Source: JAWLAT01 sp041395325
GTDB lineage: Bacteria > Pseudomonadota > Gammaproteobacteria > Xanthomonadales > SZUA-5
Length of the DNA: 64,000 nucleotides
NCBI GenBank assembly: GCA_041395325.1
Contig: JAWLAT010000012.1
Span: 62,001 to 126,000 of the forward strand
Direction: 5' to 3'
The notes under the pieces are model-generated. The model saw nothing but the letters and a program-made list of their open reading frames with translations, did not search any database and was not told the origin of the DNA. How positions within the stretch are numbered: position 1 is the stretch's first letter; each line of letters begins with the position of its first letter. The translations under genes were made by a program, and so were the position numbers. This document shows, one piece after another, positions 8,597 through 17,130 of the stretch.

Positions 8597-10277
8597 GCTG
8601 GCTTTCCCGCCTGCCTTCATCCTGATTCTCGGCGCGCTGCTGATCGGTCTGGCGCGGCCGGGCATGCGCCCGGTCATCGTGCTGCTGGCACCCATCGTGA
8701 CGCTGTGGGCGATCTGGCGTCTGCCGGATGGCGTGCTGCTGACGGCGAAATTCCTCAGCTACAACATCGAGCTGGTCGAAGCCAGCTCGGTACGCCGGCT
8801 GTTCGCCACGATCTTCACGATCATGGCCTTTGCCGGCGGGCTGTACGGGCTCAAACAGGCGAAGTGGTACGAACTGGCTGCCGGCTATGCCTATGCCGCC
8901 GGTGCCGTTGGTGTGAGCTTTGCCGGGGATCTGATCACGCTGTTCCTGTTCTGGGAATTCATGGCGATCTTCTCCACGGTCGTCATCTGGTGCGGTGGCA
9001 CCGAGGCAGCCCGGCGCGCCGGCGTGCGCTACGCCCTGATGCACCTGATCGGTGGCGTGCTGCTGAAGATCGGCATCGAAGGCATCATGGTCCACACCGG
9101 TTCGATCGAGATCCAGCCGTTGAATCTGGACACGGTCGATGCGTGGATCGTCCTGGCTGGAGTGCTGATCAATGCCGCCGCACCGCCGGTTAGTGCCTGG
9201 TTGGCCGACGCCTATCCGGAGGGCAGTCCCTTCGGCACGGTATTCCTGTCGGCCTTCACCACCAAGACCGCCGTGCTGGCGCTGATGCTGCTGTTCCCCG
9301 GCGCCCAGGTACTGATCTGGGTCGGCCTGTACATGGTCTTCTACGGGATCATCTACGCGCTGCTGGAAAACGACATGCGGCGCATCCTGGCCTATTCGAT
9401 CGTCAACCAGGTCGGCTTCATGGTCACCGGCATTGGCATCGGCACGGAGATGGCGCTCAATGGCGCCGCCGCGCACGCCTTCGCCCACATCATCTACAAG
9501 GCGCTGCTGCTGATGAGCGCCGGCGCGGTGCTGTACCAGACCGGCAAGCGCAAGTGCACCGATCTGGGTGGTCTGTACCAAACGATGCCGATCACCGCCA
9601 TCTGCGGCATCATCGGTGCGCTGGCGATTTCGGCCTTCCCCTTCACCTCCGGCTTCATCAGCAAGTCGATGATCTCCCAGGCGGCCGCCAACGAACATCT
9701 GGCCTGGGTCTGGTATCTGCTGACCGCCGCCTCGGCCGGCGTCTTCCTGCACGCCGGCATCAAGTTCCCCTGGTTCGTGTTTTTCCAGAAGGACTCCGGT
9801 CTGCGACCGCCGGACCCACCCTGGAACATGCGCGCTGCGATGATTCTGTTCGCCGTGCTGTGTATTGGCCTGGGCTGTTTCCCGGGACTGCTCTACCAGC
9901 TGCTGCCCTACGCGGTGGACTACGAGCCTTACACCGGTGCGCACCTGGTCAGCCAGTTCCAGCTGCTGCTGTTTTCCGGCCTGGCCTTCTTCCTGCTGCT
10001 GCCGTTGATGAAGCGGACGCTGACGATCAGCCTGGATCTGGACTGGATCTATCGGGTCGTACTCTTCCGGCTGGCTGGTCTGGTGCAGCGCGTGTGGTCG
10101 CGACTGCTGGATGGGCTGGAGGATTGGTGGAAGGCCAGCGGCCGCAATGGCAGCCGCCGTCTGGTCGGCTGGTTGCTGCCCGGCGGACTGCTCGCGCGGA
10201 CCTGGCCCACCGGCAGCATGACGCTGTGGGTGACGGTGATCCTGGTACTGGTGGTGGTGCTGGCCCAACGCAGCTGA
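8583..10277 (+). CDS. third MrpD-like antiporter subunit, lacking the TM7 lysine
   Basis: A 564-residue NuoM/N-family membrane protein ending the operon. The TM5 glutamate is kept (Glu125, FLFWEFMAIFS), as is a lysine in the SAFTTKTAVL segment. The TM7 motif, however, reads GVLINAAAPPVSAWLADA where the other two D subunits have a Lys and a PxH: Asn197 replaces the lysine and Ser204 the histidine. Its C-terminus is extended by an amphipathic basic stretch and a last membrane helix. It may be a structural or altered-specificity subunit. An alternative ATG lies two codons downstream. Confidence 0.88.
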   Translation: MAMIELAFPPAFILILGALLIGLARPGMRPVIVLLAPIVTLWAIWRLPDGVLLTAKFLSYNIELVEASSVRRLFATIFTIMAFAGGLYGLKQAKWYELAAGYAYAAGAVGVSFAGDLITLFLFWEFMAIFSTVVIWCGGTEAARRAGVRYALMHLIGGVLLKIGIEGIMVHTGSIEIQPLNLDTVDAWIVLAGVLINAAAPPVSAWLADAYPEGSPFGTVFLSAFTTKTAVLALMLLFPGAQVLIWVGLYMVFYGIIYALLENDMRRILAYSIVNQVGFMVTGIGIGTEMALNGAAAHAFAHIIYKALLLMSAGAVLYQTGKRKCTDLGGLYQTMPITAICGIIGALAISAFPFTSGFISKSMISQAAANEHLAWVWYLLTAASAGVFLHAGIKFPWFVFFQKDSGLRPPDPPWNMRAAMILFAVLCIGLGCFPGLLYQLLPYAVDYEPYTGAHLVSQFQLLLFSGLAFFLLLPLMKRTLTISLDLDWIYRVVLFRLAGLVQRVWSRLLDGLEDWWKASGRNGSRRLVGWLLPGGLLARTWPTGSMTLWVTVILVLVVVLAQRS

Positions 10278-10289
10278 GCGAGGCATCAA

Positions 10290-10556
10290 TTCCAATTCGC
10301 GCCGCTCCGATCGGTCGCTCGTGAATCCACACGCGATCGACTATCACCCCCACCGGCTCACGTGATCGTGCTGCTGGTGGCCGCGGCGGTCACGGCTGTG
10401 ACGACCATCGCCAGCTGGCATCTGGCCGCAACGAAAGTGGTCGGCAACCGGAAGCCGGGCGTCGCCGCCTCGCCGGCAGCTTTGCTACTTATCTGTTGTT
10501 CGTGCCAGCGACCCGATGGTTGCGACGGCAGCAACGAGTCGCTGAATCAGCTTCCG
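10290..10556 (+). pseudogene. decayed copy of the small membrane-protein gene at 32099-32401
   Basis: The translated phrases VLLVAAAVTAVTTIASWHLA (one frame, from about 10368) and FATYLLF...WLRRQQRVAES (another frame, from about 10480) match in order the intact protein encoded on the minus strand at 32099-32401, which has VLLLVAAVITVVATIASWHLA and AFHTYPLILLLAWWLRRR. The frame changes between the blocks and a stop interrupts the upstream part. No ATG-led frame joins them. It is therefore a relic of a paralogous or duplicated gene between the antiporter operon and the TonB-like gene. Confidence 0.65.
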
Positions 10557-11251
10557 TCCGCTGCGCTGAGCAGATCGCTGTGCTCCAGCTGGCCACCCTG
10601 AGCGAGGCTCAATCGGGCCTGGTCACCGGTCAGGATGACGCCCAGGCGATCGCTCAGGTCGATGGGAACGCGGGCCTGGCCCTGCACGGTGAAGTGAACG
10701 GGGACCAACAGTTCGGTGGCGGCCGGCTGACCCGCAATCTGCAGGGGCCGATAGCGCCAATGCCGACTGGCCTGAATCGCGGCCTTGGCGAAATCGGCGT
10801 GGGAGGCGTCGACCGACTCGCTGTCGCTGACCCGGCCACTGGCATCCACCTGCACGCGGATGACGGCGTAACCGCTGCGGCCGGCCCGCAACTGTGCTTT
10901 CGGGAAACGCGGCGGATCGATCTCCAGCGTCTGCAGATTGGTTTGGGCCGATTGCAGATGGAAGCGCATGCGATCTCCGACTTCCTCAATGCGCACGTCC
11001 AGTTGCAAGTTCAGCGTGGCTGCTGCTGGCGCGCCATTGGCCAGCACCGGGCTGAAGCGCCAACCGTCAATGCGCTGGCGCAGGTTGTCGGCCAGCGCCG
11101 GCGACATCTGTTCCCGCCAGGTCAGCTGCTCGACCCGACCGTCACGATCCAAATGCAGCTCGGCATTGATCAGCATGACCCGCTCGCGTGCCTGCGCCGA
11201 CAGGCCGACCAGCAGCAGCAGGAACATCAGGCGACGCAGGATTCGAGTCAT
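10547..11251 (-). CDS. exported TonB C-terminal-domain-like protein
   Basis: A 234-residue protein with a signal peptide (MTRILRRLMFLLLLVGLSAQA). The second half has the TonB/energy-transducer C-terminal pattern: AGRSGYAVIRVQVDASGRVSDSESVDASH, then FAKAAIQASRHWRYRPLQIAGQPAATELLVPVHFTV. The ATG at 11251 was preferred to an ATG five codons upstream because GGGGAT lies seven bases before it. A membrane anchor and Pro-rich linker typical of true TonB are missing, so it is a periplasmic TonB-like protein of unknown role rather than a classical TonB. Confidence 0.75.
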   Translation of the reverse strand: MTRILRRLMFLLLLVGLSAQARERVMLINAELHLDRDGRVEQLTWREQMSPALADNLRQRIDGWRFSPVLANGAPAAATLNLQLDVRIEEVGDRMRFHLQSAQTNLQTLEIDPPRFPKAQLRAGRSGYAVIRVQVDASGRVSDSESVDASHADFAKAAIQASRHWRYRPLQIAGQPAATELLVPVHFTVQGQARVPIDLSDRLGVILTGDQARLSLAQGGQLEHSDLLSAADGS

Positions 11252-11325
11252 GATCGGTATCCCCATTGCAGATCAACTGAAGCTAGAGCCGAACGGTGAC
11301 ACACGCAAGCCACCCGTTCGTCGCC

Positions 11326-13527
11326 TCAGTCGCTGGCGGACGCGGTGAACCCCAGCTCGCCCAACAGCGCATCGGCGCGCTCCACCCGTTCGAGCAGCCA
11401 CAGCAGGTAGCGCACATCGACGCTGACGTTGCGCGACAACGCCGGGTTGAAGCCGAAGTCACCGGCGACGTTCTCCCACACACGATCAAAATTCACCCCC
11501 ACCAGCTCACCGCGGCCGTTCAGCACCGGGCTGCCGGAATTGCCGCCGCTGGTGTCGCCATCGGCGAGAAAGTCGATCGGCAGTTGCGACACGGGTAGCT
11601 CGCGCCAGGCCTGGTCGCCGCGCGCGGCCTCGAGCAGCGCGGCCGGGGCGTCGAAGGGGTCGTTGCCGCTGTGTTTGGCGAGCAGACCGGCCAACGTGGT
11701 GAACGGGGTGTACCAGACGCCATCGCGCGGTGCATAGCCCTGCACATGGGCCAGACTGATCCGCAGTGAGCCGTTGGCGTCGGGTGCCAGCGGGCGCCCC
11801 GCGTGGCGGGCCACGGCTCGGCGCCAGATCGGTCGATGCAGCGCGGCACGGGCGCGCCAGCCGCGTTCGCGCTCACGCAACGCACGCAGATCGGCATTCC
11901 AGTCGATGGCCAGATCCAGCAGCGGATCCTGCAGTGCCTGCAGCGCCGACAGCGGTTGTCCGATCAGGGCTTCGCGGCGAGCCGGGTCCAGCAGCACACT
12001 GCGCTCGCAGGCTTTGGCGACCCATTCCGGCAGCGCTACGGCGGCAAGCTGCCCGACATGGCGATCCACGGCAGCCAGGCGCTGATCATCGGGCAGCGCC
12101 AGTGCCTGCTGCAGCAGCGCCAGCAGCAACTGCTCGTCGGTTGCCCGATGCAGGTTGTGCTGTTCGCGCTGCAGCCGATCGCGCAGCCGTGGCCATTCGC
12201 TCTCGCGGAAATCCTGGTCGCGCTTCGCATCGGGCTTTTCCAGCTCGCGCGCCAGATGCGCCAGCGTGGCGCCGAAATACAGGCTCTTGGGCAATGGCGG
12301 AATGCCGCCGGGCACCGATTCGTTGCCCATGGCCATCAGGTTGAGCAGAAAATCGTGTTCCCAGCTGGCCAGTCGTTCCTCCAGCACCTCGGTCAGACCG
12401 GCATGGGCGGCGCGGATGTCGGCGGTATCGGCTTGTTCACTGGCCCAGTGCAAGACCGCCGCATCGGCGCGGCGTTGCTGCTCGACGATGGCGCCGCGGT
12501 CCAGACCGGCGATCTGGCCCTGCGCGTTCTTGTAGCGGTTGGCCAGGCCCTTCAGGTTGGAGGCCACGCTGATTTGCCCGGCCGGATCCTCGGCGGTCGC
12601 CGTCTCGATGACACTCATCCACTGTCCGAACAGGGTTTCGCGGCGAACGAAGTAGCGCTCGCGGCGCTCCGCCATCTCGTCGGCAATCAGCGATCGATAG
12701 GTGATACCCGGATAGCCCAGCACCATGACGAAATCGTCCGGCTGCAACGGCTGGCTGGCGATCGGGATGAAGCGCTCGGGACGGTAGGCTTGTGCCGGCT
12801 CACCCTCACCTGGCGAATGCCAGACCCGGGCCAGGGCGAAATCGCCGGTGTGGCGCGGCCACATCCAGTTGTCGATCTCGCCGCCGTATTCGCCCACCGC
12901 CCGCGGTGGGGCGTAGACCAGACGCACGTCACGCAGCTCGCGCCATTCGATCAGCACGTACTGGACGCCTTCATCGTAGACGGCCACCTTGCAGTGGATA
13001 TCCGGCCGCTCACCCTCGCAGGCCAGCCGCAAGGCCTCGCGTTGATCGTCGATGGCATGCAGCCGCTGCAAGGGATCGGCCCCCGGCGGCACCGCCGCGA
13101 GCACCGACTCGGTGACGTCGCTGAAGCGCTGCGGCACCTCGACCCGCAGCGTGCGGCCGGGCAGTTCCGCCTCACGCGTGGGTGCCAGATAGCCATCGCG
13201 GATCAGATCCCGCTCGGTCGAGCTGTGCTCCTGCACCAGCCCGAACAGACAATGGTGATTGGTCAGCACCAGGCCTTCGGCAGAGACGAAAGCACCCGAG
13301 CAGCCGCCGATGCGCACCGCGGCCGACAGCAGCCCACGACCCTGCTCGGCATCCCAGATCTCGTCAGCTGCCAGCTCCAGACCCTGCTCGCGCAGCCAGG
13401 CCGGATCCAGTTCGCTCAACTGTGCCGGCGTCCACTTCCCATCCAGCGCCCAGCCCGCCGTGGTCCACAGCAGACTGACACTCAACAGCAGACGCAGGAC
13501 AGGAACGCGGGGCGGCATACGGATCAT
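11326..13527 (-). CDS. S46 family serine dipeptidyl-peptidase (DPP7/DPP11-like)
   Basis: A 733-residue exported peptidase, a usual length for S46. A signal peptide ends near WALDGKW. The chymotrypsin-like fold is shown by TNHHC (His91/His92), the IDNWMWPRHTGDF block that carries the catalytic Asp, and GGNSGSPVL with Ser664 as nucleophile. S46 enzymes release dipeptides from the N-termini of oligopeptides in the periplasm and are common in Lysobacterales. The ATG at 13527 has GGAG seven bases upstream. It faces away from a small exported-protein gene. Subsite specificity (acidic versus hydrophobic) cannot be read safely from here. Confidence 0.93.
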   Translation of the reverse strand: MIRMPPRVPVLRLLLSVSLLWTTAGWALDGKWTPAQLSELDPAWLREQGLELAADEIWDAEQGRGLLSAAVRIGGCSGAFVSAEGLVLTNHHCLFGLVQEHSSTERDLIRDGYLAPTREAELPGRTLRVEVPQRFSDVTESVLAAVPPGADPLQRLHAIDDQREALRLACEGERPDIHCKVAVYDEGVQYVLIEWRELRDVRLVYAPPRAVGEYGGEIDNWMWPRHTGDFALARVWHSPGEGEPAQAYRPERFIPIASQPLQPDDFVMVLGYPGITYRSLIADEMAERRERYFVRRETLFGQWMSVIETATAEDPAGQISVASNLKGLANRYKNAQGQIAGLDRGAIVEQQRRADAAVLHWASEQADTADIRAAHAGLTEVLEERLASWEHDFLLNLMAMGNESVPGGIPPLPKSLYFGATLAHLARELEKPDAKRDQDFRESEWPRLRDRLQREQHNLHRATDEQLLLALLQQALALPDDQRLAAVDRHVGQLAAVALPEWVAKACERSVLLDPARREALIGQPLSALQALQDPLLDLAIDWNADLRALRERERGWRARAALHRPIWRRAVARHAGRPLAPDANGSLRISLAHVQGYAPRDGVWYTPFTTLAGLLAKHSGNDPFDAPAALLEAARGDQAWRELPVSQLPIDFLADGDTSGGNSGSPVLNGRGELVGVNFDRVWENVAGDFGFNPALSRNVSVDVRYLLWLLERVERADALLGELGFTASASD

Positions 13528-13602
13528 CGTCGGCTCCGGGGATGAGGGTGGCGGCGCACGAATATCGCATGACGGTAGTGAATATCGCGCCCGGTGACCT
13601 CG

Positions 13603-13974
13603 ATGCCCTCTGCTGCCAACCGACTCCGACTGCTCACCCTGAGCGCCTTGCTGGCCAGCCTCGCCCTGCTCGCCGATCCGTGGCCATCGATCGCCGCGGA
13701 TGCCAGCGCTTCGATGCTGCCGACAGATGGCTCGGCGCTGCAGCAGGGTCTGCGCCACGGTCGTCATGGGCAGCGCTCGAAGTCGTCGAGCACAGGGGCC
13801 TTCGAACCGGTGGCCTTGTGGCGGGCACTGACCGGCCAACCGGTGCAGACGCCGCGACCGGACAACTACAGCCCGATGCCCGACAGCACACTGTTGGCCT
13901 CGCCGGTCGACCCCTCGTTGCGGGGCCGCCGCAGCCAGGTCGGTCGCGCCCGCAGTGATCGCGGTGCCCGCTGA
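13603..13974 (+). CDS. small exported hypothetical protein
   Basis: A 123-residue protein with a convincing signal peptide (basic start, then LLTLSALLASLALLADP) and a Ser/Arg/Pro-rich mature part with no recognisable domain. A GTG three codons upstream is an alternative start; the ATG at 13603 has GGTGA five bases before it. It is divergent from the S46 peptidase gene with only 75 bases between, so the two promoters overlap or are very short. I do not recognise the family. Confidence 0.6.
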   Translation: MPSAANRLRLLTLSALLASLALLADPWPSIAADASASMLPTDGSALQQGLRHGRHGQRSKSSSTGAFEPVALWRALTGQPVQTPRPDNYSPMPDSTLLASPVDPSLRGRRSQVGRARSDRGAR

Positions 13975-13999
13975 GGCACGGATCAGGCTTGCGGCACGC

Positions 14000-15487
14000 T
14001 CAGTCCGCCACGCCCAGCCGCTTGCGTTCCAGCCGGCGCAGGAACTCGCCCATGATGCGGCGATAGAGGTCCTCGCCCAGATAGGCGTCCTCGACCCCGG
14101 CGTCGACGTTCGGGTTGTCGTTGACTTCGATGATGACGACCCGATCGCCCACCTGTTTCAGATCCACGCCATAAAGGCTGGTGCCGATCGGCGCGGTGGC
14201 ACGGAGGGCCAGTTTGACCACCTCGGCCGGCACATCGCGGATCGGCAGCGTGCGGAAACTGCCGGAGCGATCACTGCCGCGGGCCGCACCATGGTTGTAG
14301 ATCTGCCAGTGCCCGCGCGACATGAAGTACTGGCAGGCGTACAGCGGTTCGCGATTGAGAATGCCGATGCGCCAGTCGAACTCGGTGGGCATGAACTCCT
14401 GCGCCAGCAGCAACGAACTCTGCTGGAACAGGGTGTCGGCGCCGGCCTTGAGTTCGTCGGGGTTGGCGACCTTGACGATACCGCGCGAGAAGGAGCCATC
14501 GGGCACCTTCAGCACCAGCGGAAAGCCCAGCGGCTCGACCATCTCGGCGAGGCGCTTGGCTTCGTCCTTGTAGAGGATTTCGGTGTGCGGCGTCGGCAGC
14601 TTGCGACTGCGCATCAGATCGGCCAGATAGATCTTGTTGGTGCAGCGCAGGATCGAGGTGGGATCGTCGATGACCACCATGTCCTCGCGTTCGGCACGGT
14701 TGGCAAAACGGTAGGTGTGGTGGTCCAGCGCCGTGGTTTCGCGGATGAACAGCGCGTCGTACTCGGCCAGGCGGGCATAGTCGTTGCGGTCGATCAGATC
14801 CACATCGATGCCCAGTTCCTTGCCGGCTGCCACGAAGGCCTTCAGCGCTTTCTTGTTTGATGGCGGCATTTTCTCGGCAGGATCGCGGAGGATCGCCACG
14901 TCATAGCGATACTTGCGCCGACTGCGCGGCCCTCGCCAGAGCTTCTTGCTGTAGCGATCCAGCGCCGCCGCGAAGGCATCTTCCTGCGATTCGGCCAGAC
15001 TGTGCAGGCCGACCGGCTTGACCGAGGCGATCTGCCAGCGGCGATCGCGTTCGAACTCGATCCGCAGGATCGGACAGGGGAAGGCCTCGAAGACCTGACG
15101 GGCCAGATCACCAAGTGGCTCGGAGGCGGTTTCGCCGAAATAGGCGAGGATGCCGAAATCCACGGTATCGCGGTTTTCTTCCGGCAGGAAGCGACTCAAA
15201 TCCTGATTCAGATCCTCGATGCCCAGCCCGTAAATCGAGCGGCGGCGCAGATCGTTGAGTGCGCGCACCGACGGCGTGACCTTGTGACCACGCGCCTCGG
15301 CCAACAGCGAGACGTAGTAGCCAGTGCCCAGATACTTGTAGTGCCGGCACAGGTTGATGACCTGGGTGCGCTCTTCGTCGGCGGAAATTGGCTGCTTGAG
15401 ATAGTCCTTGGCCAGCATGACGTTGCTGGAGGGGTAGTAGCTGCCCCAGTCCGAGGCTTTTTCCACCACGATGATCAGGCGACTCAT
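14000..15487 (-). CDS. RimK-family ATP-grasp protein with RLAN N-terminal domain
   Basis: A 495-residue two-domain protein. Residues 1 to about 180 match the RimK-like ATP-grasp N-terminal domain, starting MSRLIIVVEKASDWGSYYPS. The C-terminal half is an ATP-grasp ligase: IDDPTSILRCTNKIYLADLM, LVLKVPDGSFSRGIVKV (ATP-binding lysines and Gly-rich loop), and GVDLKQVGDRVVIIEVNDNPN (metal-binding Glu/Asn). RimK enzymes add glutamate or other amino acids to a peptide or protein end; the substrate of the RLAN subgroup is not known. The start fits the family N-terminus, though the ribosome site is weak. An acetyltransferase gene lies divergently 150 bases away. Confidence 0.9.
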   Translation of the reverse strand: MSRLIIVVEKASDWGSYYPSSNVMLAKDYLKQPISADEERTQVINLCRHYKYLGTGYYVSLLAEARGHKVTPSVRALNDLRRRSIYGLGIEDLNQDLSRFLPEENRDTVDFGILAYFGETASEPLGDLARQVFEAFPCPILRIEFERDRRWQIASVKPVGLHSLAESQEDAFAAALDRYSKKLWRGPRSRRKYRYDVAILRDPAEKMPPSNKKALKAFVAAGKELGIDVDLIDRNDYARLAEYDALFIRETTALDHHTYRFANRAEREDMVVIDDPTSILRCTNKIYLADLMRSRKLPTPHTEILYKDEAKRLAEMVEPLGFPLVLKVPDGSFSRGIVKVANPDELKAGADTLFQQSSLLLAQEFMPTEFDWRIGILNREPLYACQYFMSRGHWQIYNHGAARGSDRSGSFRTLPIRDVPAEVVKLALRATAPIGTSLYGVDLKQVGDRVVIIEVNDNPNVDAGVEDAYLGEDLYRRIMGEFLRRLERKRLGVAD

Positions 15488-15637
15488 GGACGCTCGCAGG
15501 CCTTGCAGGTCAGGGTGAGGGAGCTTGCGCCGGGCCGCATGAATGCGCGCTCGCGGCAGCGACGATGCGCGGCCCAGAAGCGGCCGTTGCGATAGTCTGG
15601 CACAAGCCCGAAGGCGCACAAGCGAGCTCGTCACGCC

Positions 15638-16123
15638 ATGCAGATCCGCCCCGCCGTTGCTGCTGATCTGGACGCCCTGCTGCAGCTGGAACTGGCCGCC
15701 TTCAGCGGCGACCGGCTCAGTCGGCGGCAGCTGCGCCACCACCTGATGACACCGGGGCGCTGGCTGCTGCTGGCACTGGAGGGCGGCGACCTGCTCGGCT
15801 ATGCGCTACTGCTGCGCCGCGAACGCAGCAGCGTCGGGCGAATCTATTCGATCGCCGTAGCTGCCGCGGCGCGCGGCCGTGGCGTCGGCGCCGCGCTGAT
15901 GCGAGCACTGGCCGAGCGGGCGAGCCAGGCGGGCCTGCGCGAGCTGCGGCTGGAAGTCCGTGACGACAATACCGCGGCGCAGCAGCTCTATCGGCGCCTG
16001 GGTTATCAGCGCTTCGGACGGCGCGAGCGCTACTACGACGATGGCATGGACGCGCAGCGCTGGCGACTGCCGCTCAGCTCGGATCCAGATTCAGCCCCTG
16101 CCGGACCACCGCTTCGGGATTGA
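15638..16123 (+). CDS. GNAT family N-acetyltransferase (RimI-like)
   Basis: A 161-residue GNAT protein. The acetyl-CoA binding loop is clear in IYSIAVAAAARGRGVGAALM (R-G-x-G), followed by LRLEVRDDNTAAQQLYRRLGYQ, close to RimI and related N-terminal acetyltransferases. It starts 150 bases from the divergent RLAN ATP-grasp gene. GNAT proteins are recurrent partners of RLAN ATP-grasp proteins, sometimes fused to a C39-type peptidase that is absent here. Its last 50 bases overlap the 3' end of the convergent gene at 16074. Confidence 0.88.
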   Translation: MQIRPAVAADLDALLQLELAAFSGDRLSRRQLRHHLMTPGRWLLLALEGGDLLGYALLLRRERSSVGRIYSIAVAAAARGRGVGAALMRALAERASQAGLRELRLEVRDDNTAAQQLYRRLGYQRFGRRERYYDDGMDAQRWRLPLSSDPDSAPAGPPLRD

Positions 16124-16721
16124 ATTCCGGTGGTGGTGGCGGCTTGTTGGGGTCCTCTGGCGGGGGCCGGCGTACCGCAGACTCAAAGCGATGGCCTGTG
16201 CTGTCGAAGCGACCATCTGGCCAGCGCAGCACATAATCATCGCCGAGGTCGCGAATCAGGGGTGCGCAGCCAGCAACGCTGATCGTCGGCACGCCGGCCG
16301 GCGACGGCGGCTGAATGTCACTGACACTGGTGCGTACGAGCAGCACCTGCAAGCCTTCCAGCCGATAGTCGTTGACCAGCTGCTGGGCAATGGCCTCGGC
16401 GTCGCAATTCTCGCCACAACCGCGGCCCTTGAACATGACCAGCATGGGCACGAGGTTGTTGGCCTCCAGCGACAAGCCGCGCATCGCCTGCCGCACGCAA
16501 TGACGCACCAGCGGCTCCCGTTCGCTGATCCGATCGGCAATCGCTGACATGCGCGCTGCGGCGGCCTCGACTTCGGCATCCGCGGACATGTCGGCCGCAT
16601 CGGGTGCTGACGAAGCTCGATCGGATGCGCCGTCGACAATGCGATCAGTCAACCACCAACTCAGTCCCACGATCAGCAACGGACCCACCACCAGCCATGC
16701 GATCAGGCGCGCGGATTTCAT
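16074..16721 (-). CDS. membrane-anchored hypothetical protein
   Basis: A 215-residue protein with one N-terminal helix (LIAWLVVGPLLIVGLSWWLTD) and a periplasmic part of about 190 residues containing several cysteines (RHCVRQ, GRGCGENCDAEA, VAGCAPLI) and a Pro-rich end (PPPEDPNKPPPPPEF). The start ATG at 16721 is preceded by GGAG at eleven bases. Its 3' end overlaps the convergent acetyltransferase gene by 50 bases. I do not recognise the family. Confidence 0.65.
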   Translation of the reverse strand: MKSARLIAWLVVGPLLIVGLSWWLTDRIVDGASDRASSAPDAADMSADAEVEAAAARMSAIADRISEREPLVRHCVRQAMRGLSLEANNLVPMLVMFKGRGCGENCDAEAIAQQLVNDYRLEGLQVLLVRTSVSDIQPPSPAGVPTISVAGCAPLIRDLGDDYVLRWPDGRFDSTGHRFESAVRRPPPEDPNKPPPPPEFNPEAVVRQGLNLDPS

Positions 16722-16860
16722 CAGGCGATTGGCTCCGGTGCAGCAAGGTGCATAAGAATGCCACGTGGTCGACAATACGGATTGCGTGCCGGTCCGCGCC
16801 TCGGCCCTCCTGGCCACCGCTCCGCGTACGCCCCAGGCATCGACGAGGAGGACTCCGAAC

Positions 16861-17124
16861 ATGCGTACCCAACTGACCATGCTGATCTCGCTGACGGCGC
16901 TGCTGCTGTCCGTATCCAGCACCGGCATCGCCGCCACCGCGGCCGCACCAGGGCACTGGAGCTCGGCCACGGCAACGACGCAGGCCGACTGGCGCCTGCA
17001 GGGCAACAATGGACTGGGCCGTACCCGCGGTCAGCCCAATGATGATCAGGCCGACGAAGAAGAAGAAGACAAGGGTGGCGAGGAAGGCGGCGGCAAGCGG
17101 CGCAAGGACAAGCGCGACGACTGA
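16861..17124 (+). CDS. small exported protein with highly charged tail
   Basis: An 87-residue protein with a signal peptide (MRTQLTMLISLTALLLSVSSTGIAA at residues 1-25) and a strong ribosome site (GAGGAGG eight bases before the ATG). The mature part ends in a run of acidic residues followed by a Lys/Arg-rich tail (DEEEEDKGGEEGGGKRRKDK). No domain is recognisable. It ends six bases from the convergent DUF3999 gene. Confidence 0.65.
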   Translation: MRTQLTMLISLTALLLSVSSTGIAATAAAPGHWSSATATTQADWRLQGNNGLGRTRGQPNDDQADEEEEDKGGEEGGGKRRKDKRDD

Positions 17125-17130
17125 GCTGTC

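Noticed and set aside
6666..10295. Two minus-strand open frames of over 560 codons opposite the antiporter D genes
   Set aside because: They are Gln/His/Asp-rich mirror frames of hydrophobic genes whose own identity is certain.
11803..13545. Plus-strand open frame of 580 codons opposite the S46 peptidase
   Set aside because: It has no domain and lies entirely opposite a gene with an intact catalytic triad.
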